Notes: generated by a model from the letters alone, not told the origin. A stretch of 64,000 bases of DNA from Bacteroidota bacterium (GCA_016178785.1 JACOSO010000096.1:62001-126000); one strand, 5' to 3'; numbered from the stretch's first letter, positions 15,913 through 25,413 are shown. Numbers and translations: made by a program.

Positions 15913-18900
15913 ATGTATTTGATTTTTGACACGGAAACCACGGGTATTCCGCACAACAAGACTGCACCTATCACTGATCTTGACAACTGGCCGCGGCTTG
16001 TTCAACTCGCATGGCAACTTCACGATGCGAAAGGGAAGCTTTTATCGCAACACAATTATATAATACAGCCTGACGGATTTGATATTCCTTTCAAAGCTGA
16101 GCAAGTGCATGGCATCTCAACACAACGAGCGATACAAGAAGGTCACGACCTGAAAAAGATTCTCGGGCTGTTCGAAAATGATTTAGCTAACACCAAAGTT
16201 TTGGTCGGTCACAATATTGAATTCGATATCAATATTATAGGTGCGGAACTGATTCGATCTGCGCTGCCAACTGAAAATTTTCTTTCCCTTCAAAAAATAG
16301 ATACCGGAATTGCTTCTACTGAATTTTGCCAGTTACAGGGTGGGATCGGTGGGAGACTCAAGATGCCTCGCCTTAACGAGCTGCATGAAAAACTTTTCGG
16401 AAAAAAATTTGATGACGCACACGATGCAAGCTATGATGTGGCCGCCACTGCGCGATCGTTTTATGGATTGATCAGCAAGAAAGTAGTAAAGCCTTTTGAT
16501 TCCACTCCGGTTGAAGAAATTGAATATGAAGAGCCCAAATTGGATGCGGGCAATTCAACTAAGCGTGAGCGAGGAAAAGAAATCAATTACAGTTCAGGAG
16601 ATGCGAGCGACCTTACAGAATACCCATTTGTTCACCTTCACGTTCACTCGCAATATTCAGTTTTGCAAGCTACGCCCGATGTGGTAAAGCTGATCATGAA
16701 AGCGAAGGAGCACAACATGTCAGCTCTTGCCATAACCGACTTCGGCAACATGTATGGCGCGTTTGAATTTGTGAGCGAAGCCCTTAAGCATAATATCAAA
16801 CCCATTGTAGGCTGTGAGTTTTATATCTCAACCGATCGCAAGAAATTAAAATTTACCAAAGACGATCCTGACAAGAGGTACAATCAGGTGCTGTTGGCAA
16901 AGAATAAAATTGGCTATCAAAATTTAGCTAAACTCAGTTCGCTTGGATTTGTTGAAGGACTCTACGGCATCTACCCGCGCATCGACAAAGATTTGGTCCA
17001 ACAATATAAAGAAGGAGTTTTTGCAACAACAGGAGGTCTTTTGAGCGAAGTACCTCACTTGATTCTCCATGTTGGCGAGCGACAGGCAGAAGATGCATTT
17101 GTGTGGTGGCACAAAACTTTTGGCGAGGATTTTTACATTGAATTGAATCGCCATGGCACGAGAGAAGAGGAACGAGTGAATGATACGTTGCTCAAGTTCG
17201 CGAAAAAGCATAACGTAAAATTCTTTGCCGCCAATGAGTGCTATTATTTGGAAAAGGAAGAATCTAACGCGCACGATGTTTTGCTCTGCATCAAAGAAGG
17301 AGAATTCCAGTCGACACCAATTGGTGAAGGAAGGGGAACACGTTATGGTCTTGCCAACAATGAATATTATCTCAAGTCGCAAGATGAGGTGAAGCAGCTC
17401 TTCCGCGATTTACCGGAAGCAATCACCACGATCAGCGAGATCATCGATAAGGTAGAGAAGTATGAACTAAAGCGAAATGTACTTCTACCTAAGTTTGACA
17501 TCCCAAAAGAATTTTCATCTGAAGGCGAATATCTCAAACACCTCACCTACGAAGGCGCGAAGAGAAGATATCTGGAAGTAACGCAAGAAATAAGAGAGCG
17601 ACTTGACTTTGAATTGGAAACGATTAAAAAAACAGGTTACCCTGGGTACTTTTTGATAGTACAAGATTTCACTTCGAAGGCTCGCGAGATGGGTGTGAGC
17701 GTAGGCCCGGGTCGCGGTTCGGCTGCCGGTTCGGCTGTTGCGTTTTGCATCGGGATTACCAATGTTGATCCGATTGCGTATGATCTGCTCTTCGAGCGCT
17801 TCCTCAATCCTGATCGTGTTTCCTTGCCAGATATTGATATCGACTTCGATGATGAAGGCCGTGATAAGGTTTTGAAATACGTGATTGAAAAATACGGGCA
17901 TAACCAGGTGGCCCAAATTATCACTTATGGCACGATGGCTGCCAAGTCATCTATCCGCGACTGCGCGCGCGTGATGGAACTTCCGTTGGCAGAAGCAAAC
18001 ATGATTGCCAAGTTAGTGCCTGAGCGCCCGGGCACGACACTCGAAAAGGCATTTGAAGAAGTAAAAGAACTCAGCGAATTCAAAAAAGGAACCGACCTAA
18101 AAGCTCAGGTACTCAAGCAAGCCGTGGTGCTCGAAGGTTCATTGCGCAACACGGGCACGCACGCCTGCGGAGTGATCATCACACCTGACGACATGACCAA
18201 ACTCGTTCCCGTGTCGATGACGAAAGATGCGCAGATGTTTGTCACTCAATTTGACAATAGCGTGGTTGAAAGCGCGGGCTTACTGAAAATGGACTTTCTC
18301 GGGTTGACCACGCTCACCATCATCAAGACCGCTCTGAAAAACATCAAAAAGCGACAAGGCATCGACATCGACATTGATAAAATTCCGCTTACCGATTTAA
18401 AAACTTATCAGCTTTATCAGCGAGGCGAAACTACGGGCACATTTCAGTTTGAAAGTGAAGGAATGATCAACTACCTCAAAGGTTTGAAGCCTGATAAATT
18501 TGAAGATCTCATAGCGATGAACGCCCTGTATCGTCCCGGCCCGATGGAATACATTCCGAACTTCATCGCCCGAAAGCACGGACGCGAACAGATTCGCTAT
18601 GACCTTCCTGAAATGGAAGAATTTCTGAAAGACACCTATGGCATTACGGTTTATCAAGAGCAGGTGATGTTGCTTTCGCAGAAGCTTGCCAACTTCAGCA
18701 AAGGCGATGCTGACGTGCTGCGTAAAGCGATGGGCAAAAAGCAGATTGAGGTGCTCAACAAGATGAAGGACAAGTTCATCGCAGGTTGCAAGACTAACGG
18801 GCATGACGAGCGCATTGCTGAAAAAGTCTGGAAAGATTGGGAGGCCTTTGCTCAATACGCATTTAACAAATCACACTCCACTTGTTATTCGCTCGTTGCG

Positions 18901-20100
18901 TATCAGACGGCATACCTCAAGGCAAATTATCCTGCAGAATACATGGCTGCGGTATTGACCCACTCACAAAATAACCTGGATAGCGTCACGTATTTTATTG
19001 AAGAGTGCCGCAAACAGGGCATCGAAGTGCTCGGTCCGCATGTCAATGAATCGGGAACTTATTTTGAAGTGAATGCCAAAGGTGAAATCCGTTTCGGGCT
19101 TGGTGCGATCAAGGGCACGGGCGATGCTGCTGTTGAATCAATCATTCAAGAGCGAGACGCACACGGCCCCTATGGCGATATATTTGATTTTGCAAAACGC
19201 TTAAGTCAGCGCTCGGTAAACAAAAAAACGTTTGAATGCCTTGCACTCTCAGGGGCATTTGACTGCTTCCCACAATATCACCGAAGACAATATATCGCAG
19301 GTAAGGATGGTGACATTTCCTTGACCGAAAAAGTAATTCGCTATTCAACCAAACTGCAACAAGAAACACAAAGTGCGCAGGCCAGTTTGTTTGGCGGAAG
19401 TTCCGGAACAGAGATGCCGCAGCCGAAAATCGACCCTATCGAGCCTTTCAGTGAAATAGAAAAGCTCCATTTTGAAAAAGAAGTGGTGGGCGTTTACATC
19501 TCGGGCCATCCCCTCGACAATTTCAAATTTGAGATGGACACCTTCACCAATACTCCGGTTAATGAACTCAATGATCTTGACAGCAAAGAAGGTAAAGAAT
19601 GTAAAGTCGCTGGCATCGTTGCTTCCGTGGAACATCGATTGACAAAAACCGGAAAACCTTTCGGTAAACTTGCGCTTGAAGATTATAGCGGCAAATATGA
19701 GTTCACATTGTGGAGTGAAGACTATCTGAAGTACAAATCGTTTTTGATGCCCGGTATTTTTCTTTTCATCGAAGGAAACGTGCTCCGCAAATCGTGGGGA
19801 GACATGAGTCTTGAATTCAAAATCCGAAGCATGGATTTGCTCAACGAAATCGGTGTGAAGCGTGCGAAAGGTTTGCAGATCAGATTGAATTCGGTTCACA
19901 TAAGTCCCGAATTGATTTCACAAATTGAAAAACTCTGCACCGAATTCAGCGGTGGTTGCCCACTCTATCTGAAAATTCAGGACGAGCAAGAGAAAGTCAA
20001 TCTGGAATTGCTTTCCCGAAAATTCAGAGTGAAGCCTGTGAATGAGATGATGGTGAAGTTCAGAAAAATTAAAGATGTGGCGGTGGAAGTGGTGGCTTAA
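15913..20100 (+). CDS. dnaE: DNA polymerase III alpha subunit fused to an N-terminal DnaQ-type exonuclease
   Basis: 1395-aa replicative polymerase with its own proofreading domain. Residues 1-190 are a DEDDh exonuclease: D6 and E8 (FDTET), D105 (HNIEFD), H170 and D175 (HDASYD). A short linker leads to the PHP domain at about 238-310 (HLHVHSQYS; TDFGN has F where catalytic PHP domains have H). The polymerase core has PDIDIDFDD with D640/D642, and D794 in KMDFLG. A helix-hairpin-helix region and an OB fold (about 1230-1310, CKVAGIVASVEHRL) follow. I chose ATG 15913 because its product begins directly at the exonuclease strand; a TTG six bases upstream is also open. Exonuclease-DnaE fusions are known in Bacteroidota. 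Confidence 0.93.
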   Translation: MYLIFDTETTGIPHNKTAPITDLDNWPRLVQLAWQLHDAKGKLLSQHNYIIQPDGFDIPFKAEQVHGISTQRAIQEGHDLKKILGLFENDLANTKVLVGHNIEFDINIIGAELIRSALPTENFLSLQKIDTGIASTEFCQLQGGIGGRLKMPRLNELHEKLFGKKFDDAHDASYDVAATARSFYGLISKKVVKPFDSTPVEEIEYEEPKLDAGNSTKRERGKEINYSSGDASDLTEYPFVHLHVHSQYSVLQATPDVVKLIMKAKEHNMSALAITDFGNMYGAFEFVSEALKHNIKPIVGCEFYISTDRKKLKFTKDDPDKRYNQVLLAKNKIGYQNLAKLSSLGFVEGLYGIYPRIDKDLVQQYKEGVFATTGGLLSEVPHLILHVGERQAEDAFVWWHKTFGEDFYIELNRHGTREEERVNDTLLKFAKKHNVKFFAANECYYLEKEESNAHDVLLCIKEGEFQSTPIGEGRGTRYGLANNEYYLKSQDEVKQLFRDLPEAITTISEIIDKVEKYELKRNVLLPKFDIPKEFSSEGEYLKHLTYEGAKRRYLEVTQEIRERLDFELETIKKTGYPGYFLIVQDFTSKAREMGVSVGPGRGSAAGSAVAFCIGITNVDPIAYDLLFERFLNPDRVSLPDIDIDFDDEGRDKVLKYVIEKYGHNQVAQIITYGTMAAKSSIRDCARVMELPLAEANMIAKLVPERPGTTLEKAFEEVKELSEFKKGTDLKAQVLKQAVVLEGSLRNTGTHACGVIITPDDMTKLVPVSMTKDAQMFVTQFDNSVVESAGLLKMDFLGLTTLTIIKTALKNIKKRQGIDIDIDKIPLTDLKTYQLYQRGETTGTFQFESEGMINYLKGLKPDKFEDLIAMNALYRPGPMEYIPNFIARKHGREQIRYDLPEMEEFLKDTYGITVYQEQVMLLSQKLANFSKGDADVLRKAMGKKQIEVLNKMKDKFIAGCKTNGHDERIAEKVWKDWEAFAQYAFNKSHSTCYSLVAYQTAYLKANYPAEYMAAVLTHSQNNLDSVTYFIEECRKQGIEVLGPHVNESGTYFEVNAKGEIRFGLGAIKGTGDAAVESIIQERDAHGPYGDIFDFAKRLSQRSVNKKTFECLALSGAFDCFPQYHRRQYIAGKDGDISLTEKVIRYSTKLQQETQSAQASLFGGSSGTEMPQPKIDPIEPFSEIEKLHFEKEVVGVYISGHPLDNFKFEMDTFTNTPVNELNDLDSKEGKECKVAGIVASVEHRLTKTGKPFGKLALEDYSGKYEFTLWSEDYLKYKSFLMPGIFLFIEGNVLRKSWGDMSLEFKIRSMDLLNEIGVKRAKGLQIRLNSVHISPELISQIEKLCTEFSGGCPLYLKIQDEQEKVNLELLSRKFRVKPVNEMMVKFRKIKDVAVEVVA

Positions 20101-20176
20101 TCCTTATTTGTAAATCTATTTCAGGACGAGACAATTATTAGTTTTAGTTTCATCATCTTCGAGAAGCTTTAGCCAA

Positions 20177-20317
20177 TCATGACAGACAGCAACTTTTATT
20201 CAGGTTTACCCTTTCATTTTGCAGGGTATTGGCGACTGTCAAAGATGTCAGTGTTATAGAGTTTCCTCCTTCCATTCGGTAGATGATCTTGTAATTCTCC
20301 TCAATGAAACAATCCAT
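20177..20317 (-). pseudogene. Remnant of a ParE/RelE-like toxin gene
   Basis: In the 410-bp gap between dnaE and trxA, a short minus-strand frame (46 codons) reads CFIEENYKIIYRMEGG and then SITLTSLTVANTLQ. This resembles the C-terminal strands of ParE/RelE toxins (NYRIIYRxE...ITIxxVxxTRQ). The expected N-terminal helices are not present in any intact frame upstream, so it looks like a decayed fragment. The rest of the gap (20101-20176 and 20318-20457) shows no recognisable gene. A chance similarity cannot be excluded. Confidence 0.3.
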
Positions 20318-20457
20318 TTAATTCATCCTTTTCAAATTCCTTCCATACTTCTTCCAGATCGCCATTCCTGAACTACTTTCTTCACTAAGTCATTGCCTTT
20401 AGCTCACTTTTGTCAACCACGCGACTTTTAAAATCCAAGAATGGAACTAATTTCATT

Positions 20458-20465
20458 TATATTTG
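20458..20465 (+). promoter_or_regulatory. -7 promoter element for trxA
   Basis: TATATTTG matches TAnnTTTG exactly and lies 45 bp upstream of the trxA ATG. No TTTG is seen at the usual -33 distance. Confidence 0.4.
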
Positions 20466-20510
20466 CGTTGGATAGTTGTGATTTTAATCTAACAATAAAT
20501 AGTATCACCA

Positions 20511-20834
20511 ATGGGAAAAACAATGGAACTCACCGATGCGAATTTTGATCAAGTCATTAAGAGCGATAAACCTGTATTAGTCGATTTTTGGGCTGAATGG
20601 TGCGGTCCTTGTAAAATGATCGGCCCCGTGGTAGAAGAGCTTGCGGGCGATTATGAAGGCAAGGCCGTAGTGGCCAAACTTAATGTGGATGAAAATCCGC
20701 AAGTAACTGCACGCTTCGGTGTGCGGTCAATACCCACCCTTCTGGTTTTCAAAAACGGCCAGATCGTTGACAAGCAGGTTGGCGCAGTACCCAAATCAGT
20801 TCTTGCCTCTAAGCTTCAGGCACAAGTGGCCTAA
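20511..20834 (+). CDS. trxA: Thioredoxin
   Basis: 107-aa cytoplasmic thiol-disulfide reductase. The active site WCGPC is near residues 31-35, the buried Asp lies in VLVDFWA, and the cis-Pro loop is RSIPTLLVF near 73-81. Length and fold order match E. coli Trx1. The family-like start would be at MGKTMELTD, or the second Met four codons later. It is a single-gene unit with its own -7 element and a strong terminator. No signal peptide, so it is not an exported TlpA-like protein. Confidence 0.95.
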   Translation: MGKTMELTDANFDQVIKSDKPVLVDFWAEWCGPCKMIGPVVEELAGDYEGKAVVAKLNVDENPQVTARFGVRSIPTLLVFKNGQIVDKQVGAVPKSVLASKLQAQVA

Positions 20835-20858
20835 TTTTTCGATTAATCGTTTTCAATT

Positions 20859-20894
20859 AGCCAATGCATGAAAGTGTGTTGGCTTGATTTTTTT
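20859..20894 (+). terminator. Rho-independent terminator of trxA
   Basis: AGCCAATGCA pairs with TGTGTTGGCT (10 bp, two G-U in RNA) around a TGAAAG loop, followed after three bases by seven T residues (20888-20894). It starts 24 bp after the trxA stop and separates trxA from the convergent lipid operon. Confidence 0.8.
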
Positions 20895-20901
20895 ATTAAA
20901 A

Positions 20902-22140
20902 CTAAATATTCAGGTTATTTGGTCGCGTGTATATTAACTGAACGACTGAAATGTGGCGCTGCCTGAAAATCGCTTCGCAGTATTGCAGATAATAATTCCA
21001 CTTGCGAATAAAGCGATCATCCATTCCCAGTTTTTTCACTTCTACAAGTTTTTCATTGAATGCATCGAACCACATCCGCAAGGTTCTCGCATAGTGAAGC
21101 CCAATGTCTTTCATGTCGAACAATCCGAAATCAGAAACTTCATTGATCGCAGCATGAATAGCAGCCAATGACGGAGTCTGAGAGCCGGGGAAAATATGTT
21201 TTTGTATGAAGTCCACATCTTTGCGAAACTCTGCGTAGCGCTTATCGTGCGAGGTGATCACCTGCAACGCCATGCTTCCGTTTTCTTTCAGCAACTCATC
21301 GCATTTACGGAAGAATACGGGAAGATATTTATGCCCCACGGCTTCGAGCATTTCAATGGACACAATTTTATCATATTGCCCGGTGATGGTGCGATAGTCT
21401 TGCAGAAGAATTTCAACTCTGTCGCTCAAGTTCTCTTTGTCAAAAAGTTCTTTGGCATACTTGAACTGCTCTTCTGAGATGGTGACTGTGGTGATTTTAC
21501 AACCGTAGTTCTTCGCTGCATGCAAAGCAAATCCGCCCCATCCACTGCCTATCTCCAAAATATGATCGGTAAATTTCAATTTTAAACTCCTACAAAGCCG
21601 ATCGTATTTTTCGACTTGGGCATCTTCCAGGGAAGTATCATTTGACTTAAAAATTCCACTGGAGTAAGTCATCGAGCGATCGAGGAAAAGTTTGTAGAAA
21701 TCGTTTCCAAGATCATAGTGCTCGGCAATATTCTTCTTCGACCCGGTAATCGTGTTTTCTCTGGCCGCATGGTAAATCTTGTTGACGAACTTGAAAAAAT
21801 TGGAACTGTATTTTCGCAATCCCTTTCCCGTAAGCACCGGATTGTTATTCAGGTTGATAATAAACCAGGTGATCACATTGGCAATGCTATCGGTGTGCCA
21901 ATCGCCATCCAGATAAGATTCGGCAAAACCGATATCGCCATAGAGTGCGCACTTCGTAAAAAAAGAAGGGTTTGCAATTCGGATGCTCGCCTTTACTTCA
22001 TTGCCTTCACCAAAATAAAACTCACGGCCATCGTGGCCTTGTACCTGAAGGCTCCCTTTTTTCATTTGGCTAAACAAATTGACGAATACGGTTTCGTATA
22101 TGGACAAACGATTGGTAAGCGAAAGTATAGCAGACGGCAT
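20902..22140 (-). CDS. cfa: Cyclopropane-fatty-acid-synthase family methyltransferase
   Basis: 412-aa SAM-dependent enzyme that acts on double bonds of phospholipid acyl chains. The SAM motif LEIGSGWGGFALHAA lies near 190-205. Also visible are SIEMLEAVGHKY (the conserved acidic residue that binds bicarbonate in CFA synthases), and near the C-terminus WNYYLQYCEAIFRQRHISVVQ, quoted only as the typical end of the family. It is last in the six-gene minus-strand operon, 7 bp after the DUF1365 gene. The product may be a cyclopropane or a methyl-branched acyl chain; motifs alone cannot tell. Convergent with trxA. Confidence 0.9.
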   Translation of the reverse strand: MPSAILSLTNRLSIYETVFVNLFSQMKKGSLQVQGHDGREFYFGEGNEVKASIRIANPSFFTKCALYGDIGFAESYLDGDWHTDSIANVITWFIINLNNNPVLTGKGLRKYSSNFFKFVNKIYHAARENTITGSKKNIAEHYDLGNDFYKLFLDRSMTYSSGIFKSNDTSLEDAQVEKYDRLCRSLKLKFTDHILEIGSGWGGFALHAAKNYGCKITTVTISEEQFKYAKELFDKENLSDRVEILLQDYRTITGQYDKIVSIEMLEAVGHKYLPVFFRKCDELLKENGSMALQVITSHDKRYAEFRKDVDFIQKHIFPGSQTPSLAAIHAAINEVSDFGLFDMKDIGLHYARTLRMWFDAFNEKLVEVKKLGMDDRFIRKWNYYLQYCEAIFRQRHISVVQLIYTRPNNLNI

Positions 22141-22147
22141 AAAGAGT

Positions 22148-22945
22148 TTATTTGTAGTGATAAGTTTCTTTTTGCAAGTGTAAATTGAAATTCTTTCGGT
22201 TGAATGGCACGCGCTTCAAACGCAAAACAAAAGCTTGCCAATAAATTGAAGTGATTACTTGAAGAGGAATCAATGGAAAGCGGATTCCGTACCAAAACAG
22301 ATTCGCGTCAGTAAAATCCTTCTTCTTTCCCGATAACGAACTTAGCAAAAACCGTTTTCCATTTTGATAATCATCCACGCGCATGTGCATCGTGTTGCCG
22401 GGGATTTTGAAAATAAAATCAAATGTAGAATCTAGGTCGGCAAAGGGGGAAACATAAAAATATTTTGAAACCATCTTTCGAAATGTTCCTTCCGCTAAAC
22501 TGTCGCTGTTAAGCATATACAATTTCATTTCGCTATGCGTATTGCAAACTTCTGCCACCGAACAAATCGGCTGATCATTTTCGCTAAAGCACAGGTAAAA
22601 AGATATCGGATTGAACGAATACCCAAGAGTTGCCACGTTGGTGAGCAGCATGATTCGATTTACTTTTTGATCTATACCTTGATCTCTCAAGTAAGATTCG
22701 ATGTTTTCACGATTTGTCCTTTGGTCTCTTATGCCAGAAGCCGGCCATTGCAGATGATCGCGGTCACGAAAAGAGAACCAATTGAAACGGTTACGACTGA
22801 ATAACTTTAATTTTTTGTGAAGTGAGTCGATCTCATCCAGGTCGAGATAGAACATGAACACCCGGTAATTGAATTTGTGCTTGCGCGGTGACAAGCGCTC
22901 ATGCATCACTTCGCATTCATACAAACAAGAATTCATATCTACCAA
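22148..22945 (-). CDS. DUF1365 family protein
   Basis: 265 aa. N-terminal MNSCLYECEVMHERLSPRKH and YRVFMFYLDLDEID are the signature of DUF1365. Later VATLGYSFNPISFYLCF and EVCNTHSEMKLY are also characteristic. The biochemical role is not established, but in many bacteria the family is encoded next to a cyclopropane-synthase-like methyltransferase and an FAD amine-oxidase-like protein, exactly as here. It lies 12 bp after the FAD oxidoreductase and 7 bp before cfa, so co-transcription is near certain. Confidence 0.88.
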   Translation of the reverse strand: MVDMNSCLYECEVMHERLSPRKHKFNYRVFMFYLDLDEIDSLHKKLKLFSRNRFNWFSFRDRDHLQWPASGIRDQRTNRENIESYLRDQGIDQKVNRIMLLTNVATLGYSFNPISFYLCFSENDQPICSVAEVCNTHSEMKLYMLNSDSLAEGTFRKMVSKYFYVSPFADLDSTFDFIFKIPGNTMHMRVDDYQNGKRFLLSSLSGKKKDFTDANLFWYGIRFPLIPLQVITSIYWQAFVLRLKRVPFNRKNFNLHLQKETYHYK

Positions 22946-22957
22946 CTTTAAATTAAT

Positions 22958-24241
22958 TTACGAAATAAGTTCCATCTTCGGATTTCTTGCCTCCCATGGG
23001 TTTCGTTCCAATATTCTCTCGCAGAGATTCACTGCGCTGGCAAAGGCGTCTTCATGAAAACCAAACCGAAAATAACTTCCGCAGAAATAAGTTGTGCCGT
23101 TTTCGTTCAACAAAGGAAGGCTGCGCTGGCCTTTCGCTGTAGCCGTTGTGAAAATGGGATGCTCATATTCAATCCTCTGAATTATTTTCGATTGATCAAT
23201 TTTGTTCGGATCATTGATCGAAACAAAATAATTTTTCTTTTGCGAAACGCCCTGCAAGATGTTCATATCGTAAATAGTCGTAGCTGTTGTTTCACCATTA
23301 ATACTTTCAACCCTGTAGTTCCATGCCGACCATATCGATTTTATCTTTGGCATGATCGATTCATCCGTGTGAAGGGTTGCTATGTTTTTTTGGTATTGAA
23401 AATTCAAAAGCACTTTATTTTCAAGGTCAGTTGGATCTGCTAGAATTCGTATGGCCTGATCCGCGTGACAAGCAAGGATTACCTTATCAAAAATCTTTTG
23501 CGATCCATCAGACGCAACAATTCTCACCTTTCCGTCTTCACGATAAATTCTTTTCGCTGCCCTTCCAATCTGGATTTTGCTTTTGAATGGAGCGATTAGC
23601 TTATTTCGATATTGCCAGCTTCCATGATGCACAGTGTACCATTGAAACTGCGTGCTGATGCCAAGCAACCCATGATTTTTAAAAAACTGAACCAGCGCAC
23701 GAACAGGGTATTTCAAAGTGATGTCAATAGGTGTAGACCAAAGAGCCGAACTCATCGGCACAATGTATTTATGGACAAAATCATTGTCATACCTTTTCTC
23801 CCTGATATAATCCAGGAGGGAGTAAGAGGCAAAGCGCTCGTCATGCAGCACTTCTTCCGACTCGCGATAGAAACGCTTGATCTGAAAAAGCATCTTCACG
23901 AACGATGCATTAAAATAATTTTGGGGTTGAGCAAACAATTGTTGGCTTCCATACTCAAGTCGCGAAGGCAAATGCTGAACACTGAACGACATGTTGGTAG
24001 GCTTCACCTCCACATTTAGCTGCTTGAATAACTTTACCAGGTTTGGGTAAGTCTCATTATTAAAAACGATGAATCCCGTATCGATCGGAATTGACTTCCC
24101 CTCTTCTTCGATATACACCGTGTTGGTGTGACCACCTACGTAATCGTTTTGCTCGTAAAATTCAATGTCGTACACTCCATGAAGGAAGTGCCCGCAGCCC
24201 ATGCCGGCTATGCCTGTACCAACTATAGCTATTGATTCCAT
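22958..24241 (-). CDS. FAD-dependent oxidoreductase (amine-oxidase fold), lipid-cluster type
   Basis: 427-aa flavoprotein. FAD-binding VGTGIAGMGCGHFL starts at residue 6, followed by FYEQNDYVGGHTNTV and PIDTGFIVFN, the GG-doublet and substrate regions of the amine-oxidase superfamily. The C-terminal CGSYFRFGFHEDAFASAV is the second FAD contact. Homologues next to DUF1365 and Cfa-like proteins include UfaD-type enzymes proposed to desaturate methylated fatty acids on the route to furan fatty acids. That function is inferred here from context. It sits after an 83-bp gap that carries a heptad repeat and a hairpin. Confidence 0.85.
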   Translation of the reverse strand: MESIAIVGTGIAGMGCGHFLHGVYDIEFYEQNDYVGGHTNTVYIEEEGKSIPIDTGFIVFNNETYPNLVKLFKQLNVEVKPTNMSFSVQHLPSRLEYGSQQLFAQPQNYFNASFVKMLFQIKRFYRESEEVLHDERFASYSLLDYIREKRYDNDFVHKYIVPMSSALWSTPIDITLKYPVRALVQFFKNHGLLGISTQFQWYTVHHGSWQYRNKLIAPFKSKIQIGRAAKRIYREDGKVRIVASDGSQKIFDKVILACHADQAIRILADPTDLENKVLLNFQYQKNIATLHTDESIMPKIKSIWSAWNYRVESINGETTATTIYDMNILQGVSQKKNYFVSINDPNKIDQSKIIQRIEYEHPIFTTATAKGQRSLPLLNENGTTYFCGSYFRFGFHEDAFASAVNLCERILERNPWEARNPKMELIS

Positions 24242-24249
24242 ATTATAAA

Positions 24250-24270
24250 TTCAAGGTTCAAGGTTCAAGG
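24250..24270. repeat. 7-bp-period tandem repeat (TTCAAGG x3)
   Basis: Three exact copies of TTCAAGG in tandem, directly upstream of the FAD oxidoreductase gene. Same period as the other intergenic tracts, but a different unit sequence and no inverted arm. Confidence 0.65.
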
Positions 24271-24283
24271 GTTCTATCCATCG

Positions 24284-24311
24284 CCCTGGTTCGTGTCGAT
24301 ACGAACCATGG
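24284..24311. other. Intergenic stem-loop
   Basis: CCCTGGTTCGT and ACGAACCATGG form an 11-bp stem with one mismatch around a 6-nt loop. No T run follows on the minus strand, so it is more likely an RNA-processing or stability element inside the operon than a terminator. Confidence 0.5.
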
Positions 24312-24324
24312 CTCGATTCCATAA

Positions 24325-25353
24325 TTATCGTTTTTGGAATAAGTAATGACTAACAAACCACTCGTTTCCCTTTTTAAAACCCCACAGTTCAGCGCACGCC
24401 ATAAAGAACACGCGCCAATACACCCACCATTTGATTTTATTCTCTTCACCATAAACTTTGGAGAAGATTTCGAGAATCTCACTCTTGTTTCTGTCGATGT
24501 TCAAAAGCCAGGCCTCAGACGTTTTTTGGTAATGTTGTCCGTTTACACGCCAATGTTTCTCAATCTTGAAATGATCGGGGAAGTACAGAAGCAGATGATC
24601 ACTTGGCATAATGCCTCCGGTGAAAAAATAGTTGGCCATCCAGTCACTCTCATCTTTCACGTCATAGAAATAACTCAAATATTTATGCGTGAAAATGTGA
24701 ATGAACATTTTTCCATCAGGGTACAAGAAGCTCGAGAGCTTTTCCAACAACGATTGATAGTTGCGCATGTGCTCAAACATCTCAACGGACACAATGCGAT
24801 CGAACTTCTCGTTCGTCTCGAACACATTCATGTCTGAAGTGATAATCGTTAAATTGGCAAGTCCGCGTTTCTTTGCTTCTTCATCAATGAAAAGTTTTTG
24901 TGTTCGTGAATTAGAAACTCCTGTGATTTTACTTCCCGGAAATTTCTTTGCCATGTACAAAGACAACGATCCCCAACCGCATCCGCATTCTAAAATACGA
25001 TGATCGTCTTTCAACTCAGCTCGATTACAAGTCAATTCAAGCATGTCATCTTCTGATTGATCGAAAGACACGTTTGCATCTTTCCAATATCCACTGCTGT
25101 ATTTCAAATTTTTTCCAAGAACGAGCTGAAAAAATTTGGTAGGCACTTCGTAATGTTGTTCGTTAGCAGCTTTAGTTTCAATAGCAACGGGGCTTTGCTT
25201 TAATTCCTCTACAAATGCCATAAATTTTTCGTGTTGCTTTTGGAGATCACCAACATTTTCATCGCGAAGTCGCTGCCTGCAATTCAGGCGAATGCCATAG
25301 CGAATCAAGAAATCAGGGATAAGATTCTTCTCAAGAACAGCGGTGTACCACAT
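24325..25353 (-). CDS. Second cyclopropane-synthase-like SAM methyltransferase
   Basis: 342 aa, a different subfamily from the enzyme at 20902: shorter, and closer to the coclaurine-N-methyltransferase-like branch of the CMAS superfamily. The SAM-binding LECGCGWGSLSLYMA is near 116-130; SVEMFEHMRNY replaces the SIEMLEAVG of true CFA synthases. KYSSGYWKD near 80 matches the acyl-binding entry segment. It is third in the operon between the DUF1295 and FAD genes. A second methyl transfer on a lipid substrate is likely; the exact product is unknown. No transmembrane helices. Confidence 0.85.
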   Translation of the reverse strand: MWYTAVLEKNLIPDFLIRYGIRLNCRQRLRDENVGDLQKQHEKFMAFVEELKQSPVAIETKAANEQHYEVPTKFFQLVLGKNLKYSSGYWKDANVSFDQSEDDMLELTCNRAELKDDHRILECGCGWGSLSLYMAKKFPGSKITGVSNSRTQKLFIDEEAKKRGLANLTIITSDMNVFETNEKFDRIVSVEMFEHMRNYQSLLEKLSSFLYPDGKMFIHIFTHKYLSYFYDVKDESDWMANYFFTGGIMPSDHLLLYFPDHFKIEKHWRVNGQHYQKTSEAWLLNIDRNKSEILEIFSKVYGEENKIKWWVYWRVFFMACAELWGFKKGNEWFVSHYLFQKR

Positions 25354-25364
25354 TACTATTTCAG

Positions 25365-25413
25365 ATTTACGATTTAGGTTTTCTATCGACTATGGACTAT
25401 TGACTATCGACTT
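25365..25413. repeat. 7-bp-period tandem repeat (GATTTAN and TNGACTA units)
   Basis: Seven heptads in one register: GATTTAC, GATTTAG, GTTTCTA, TCGACTA, TGGACTA, TTGACTA, TCGACTT. ATCGACTATGGACTAT (16 nt) is identical to 9621-9636. The tract lies between the DUF1295 gene and the methyltransferase, and codes for the last residues and stop of DUF1295. Confidence 0.8.

Noticed and set aside
17515-17916. 133-aa frame antisense to dnaE
   Set aside because: Covers the catalytic Asp region of dnaE; no independent support.
19345-19899. 184-aa open frame antisense to dnaE
   Set aside because: It lies wholly inside the conserved OB-fold region of dnaE, has no recognisable family and no promoter; a codon-bias shadow.
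21718-22188. 156-aa plus-strand frame across the cfa/DUF1365 junction
   Set aside because: Antisense to two well-supported genes; the composition is that of a reverse-frame shadow.
23612-24019. 135-aa plus-strand frame inside the FAD oxidoreductase gene
   Set aside because: Shadow of a conserved gene, no family resemblance.
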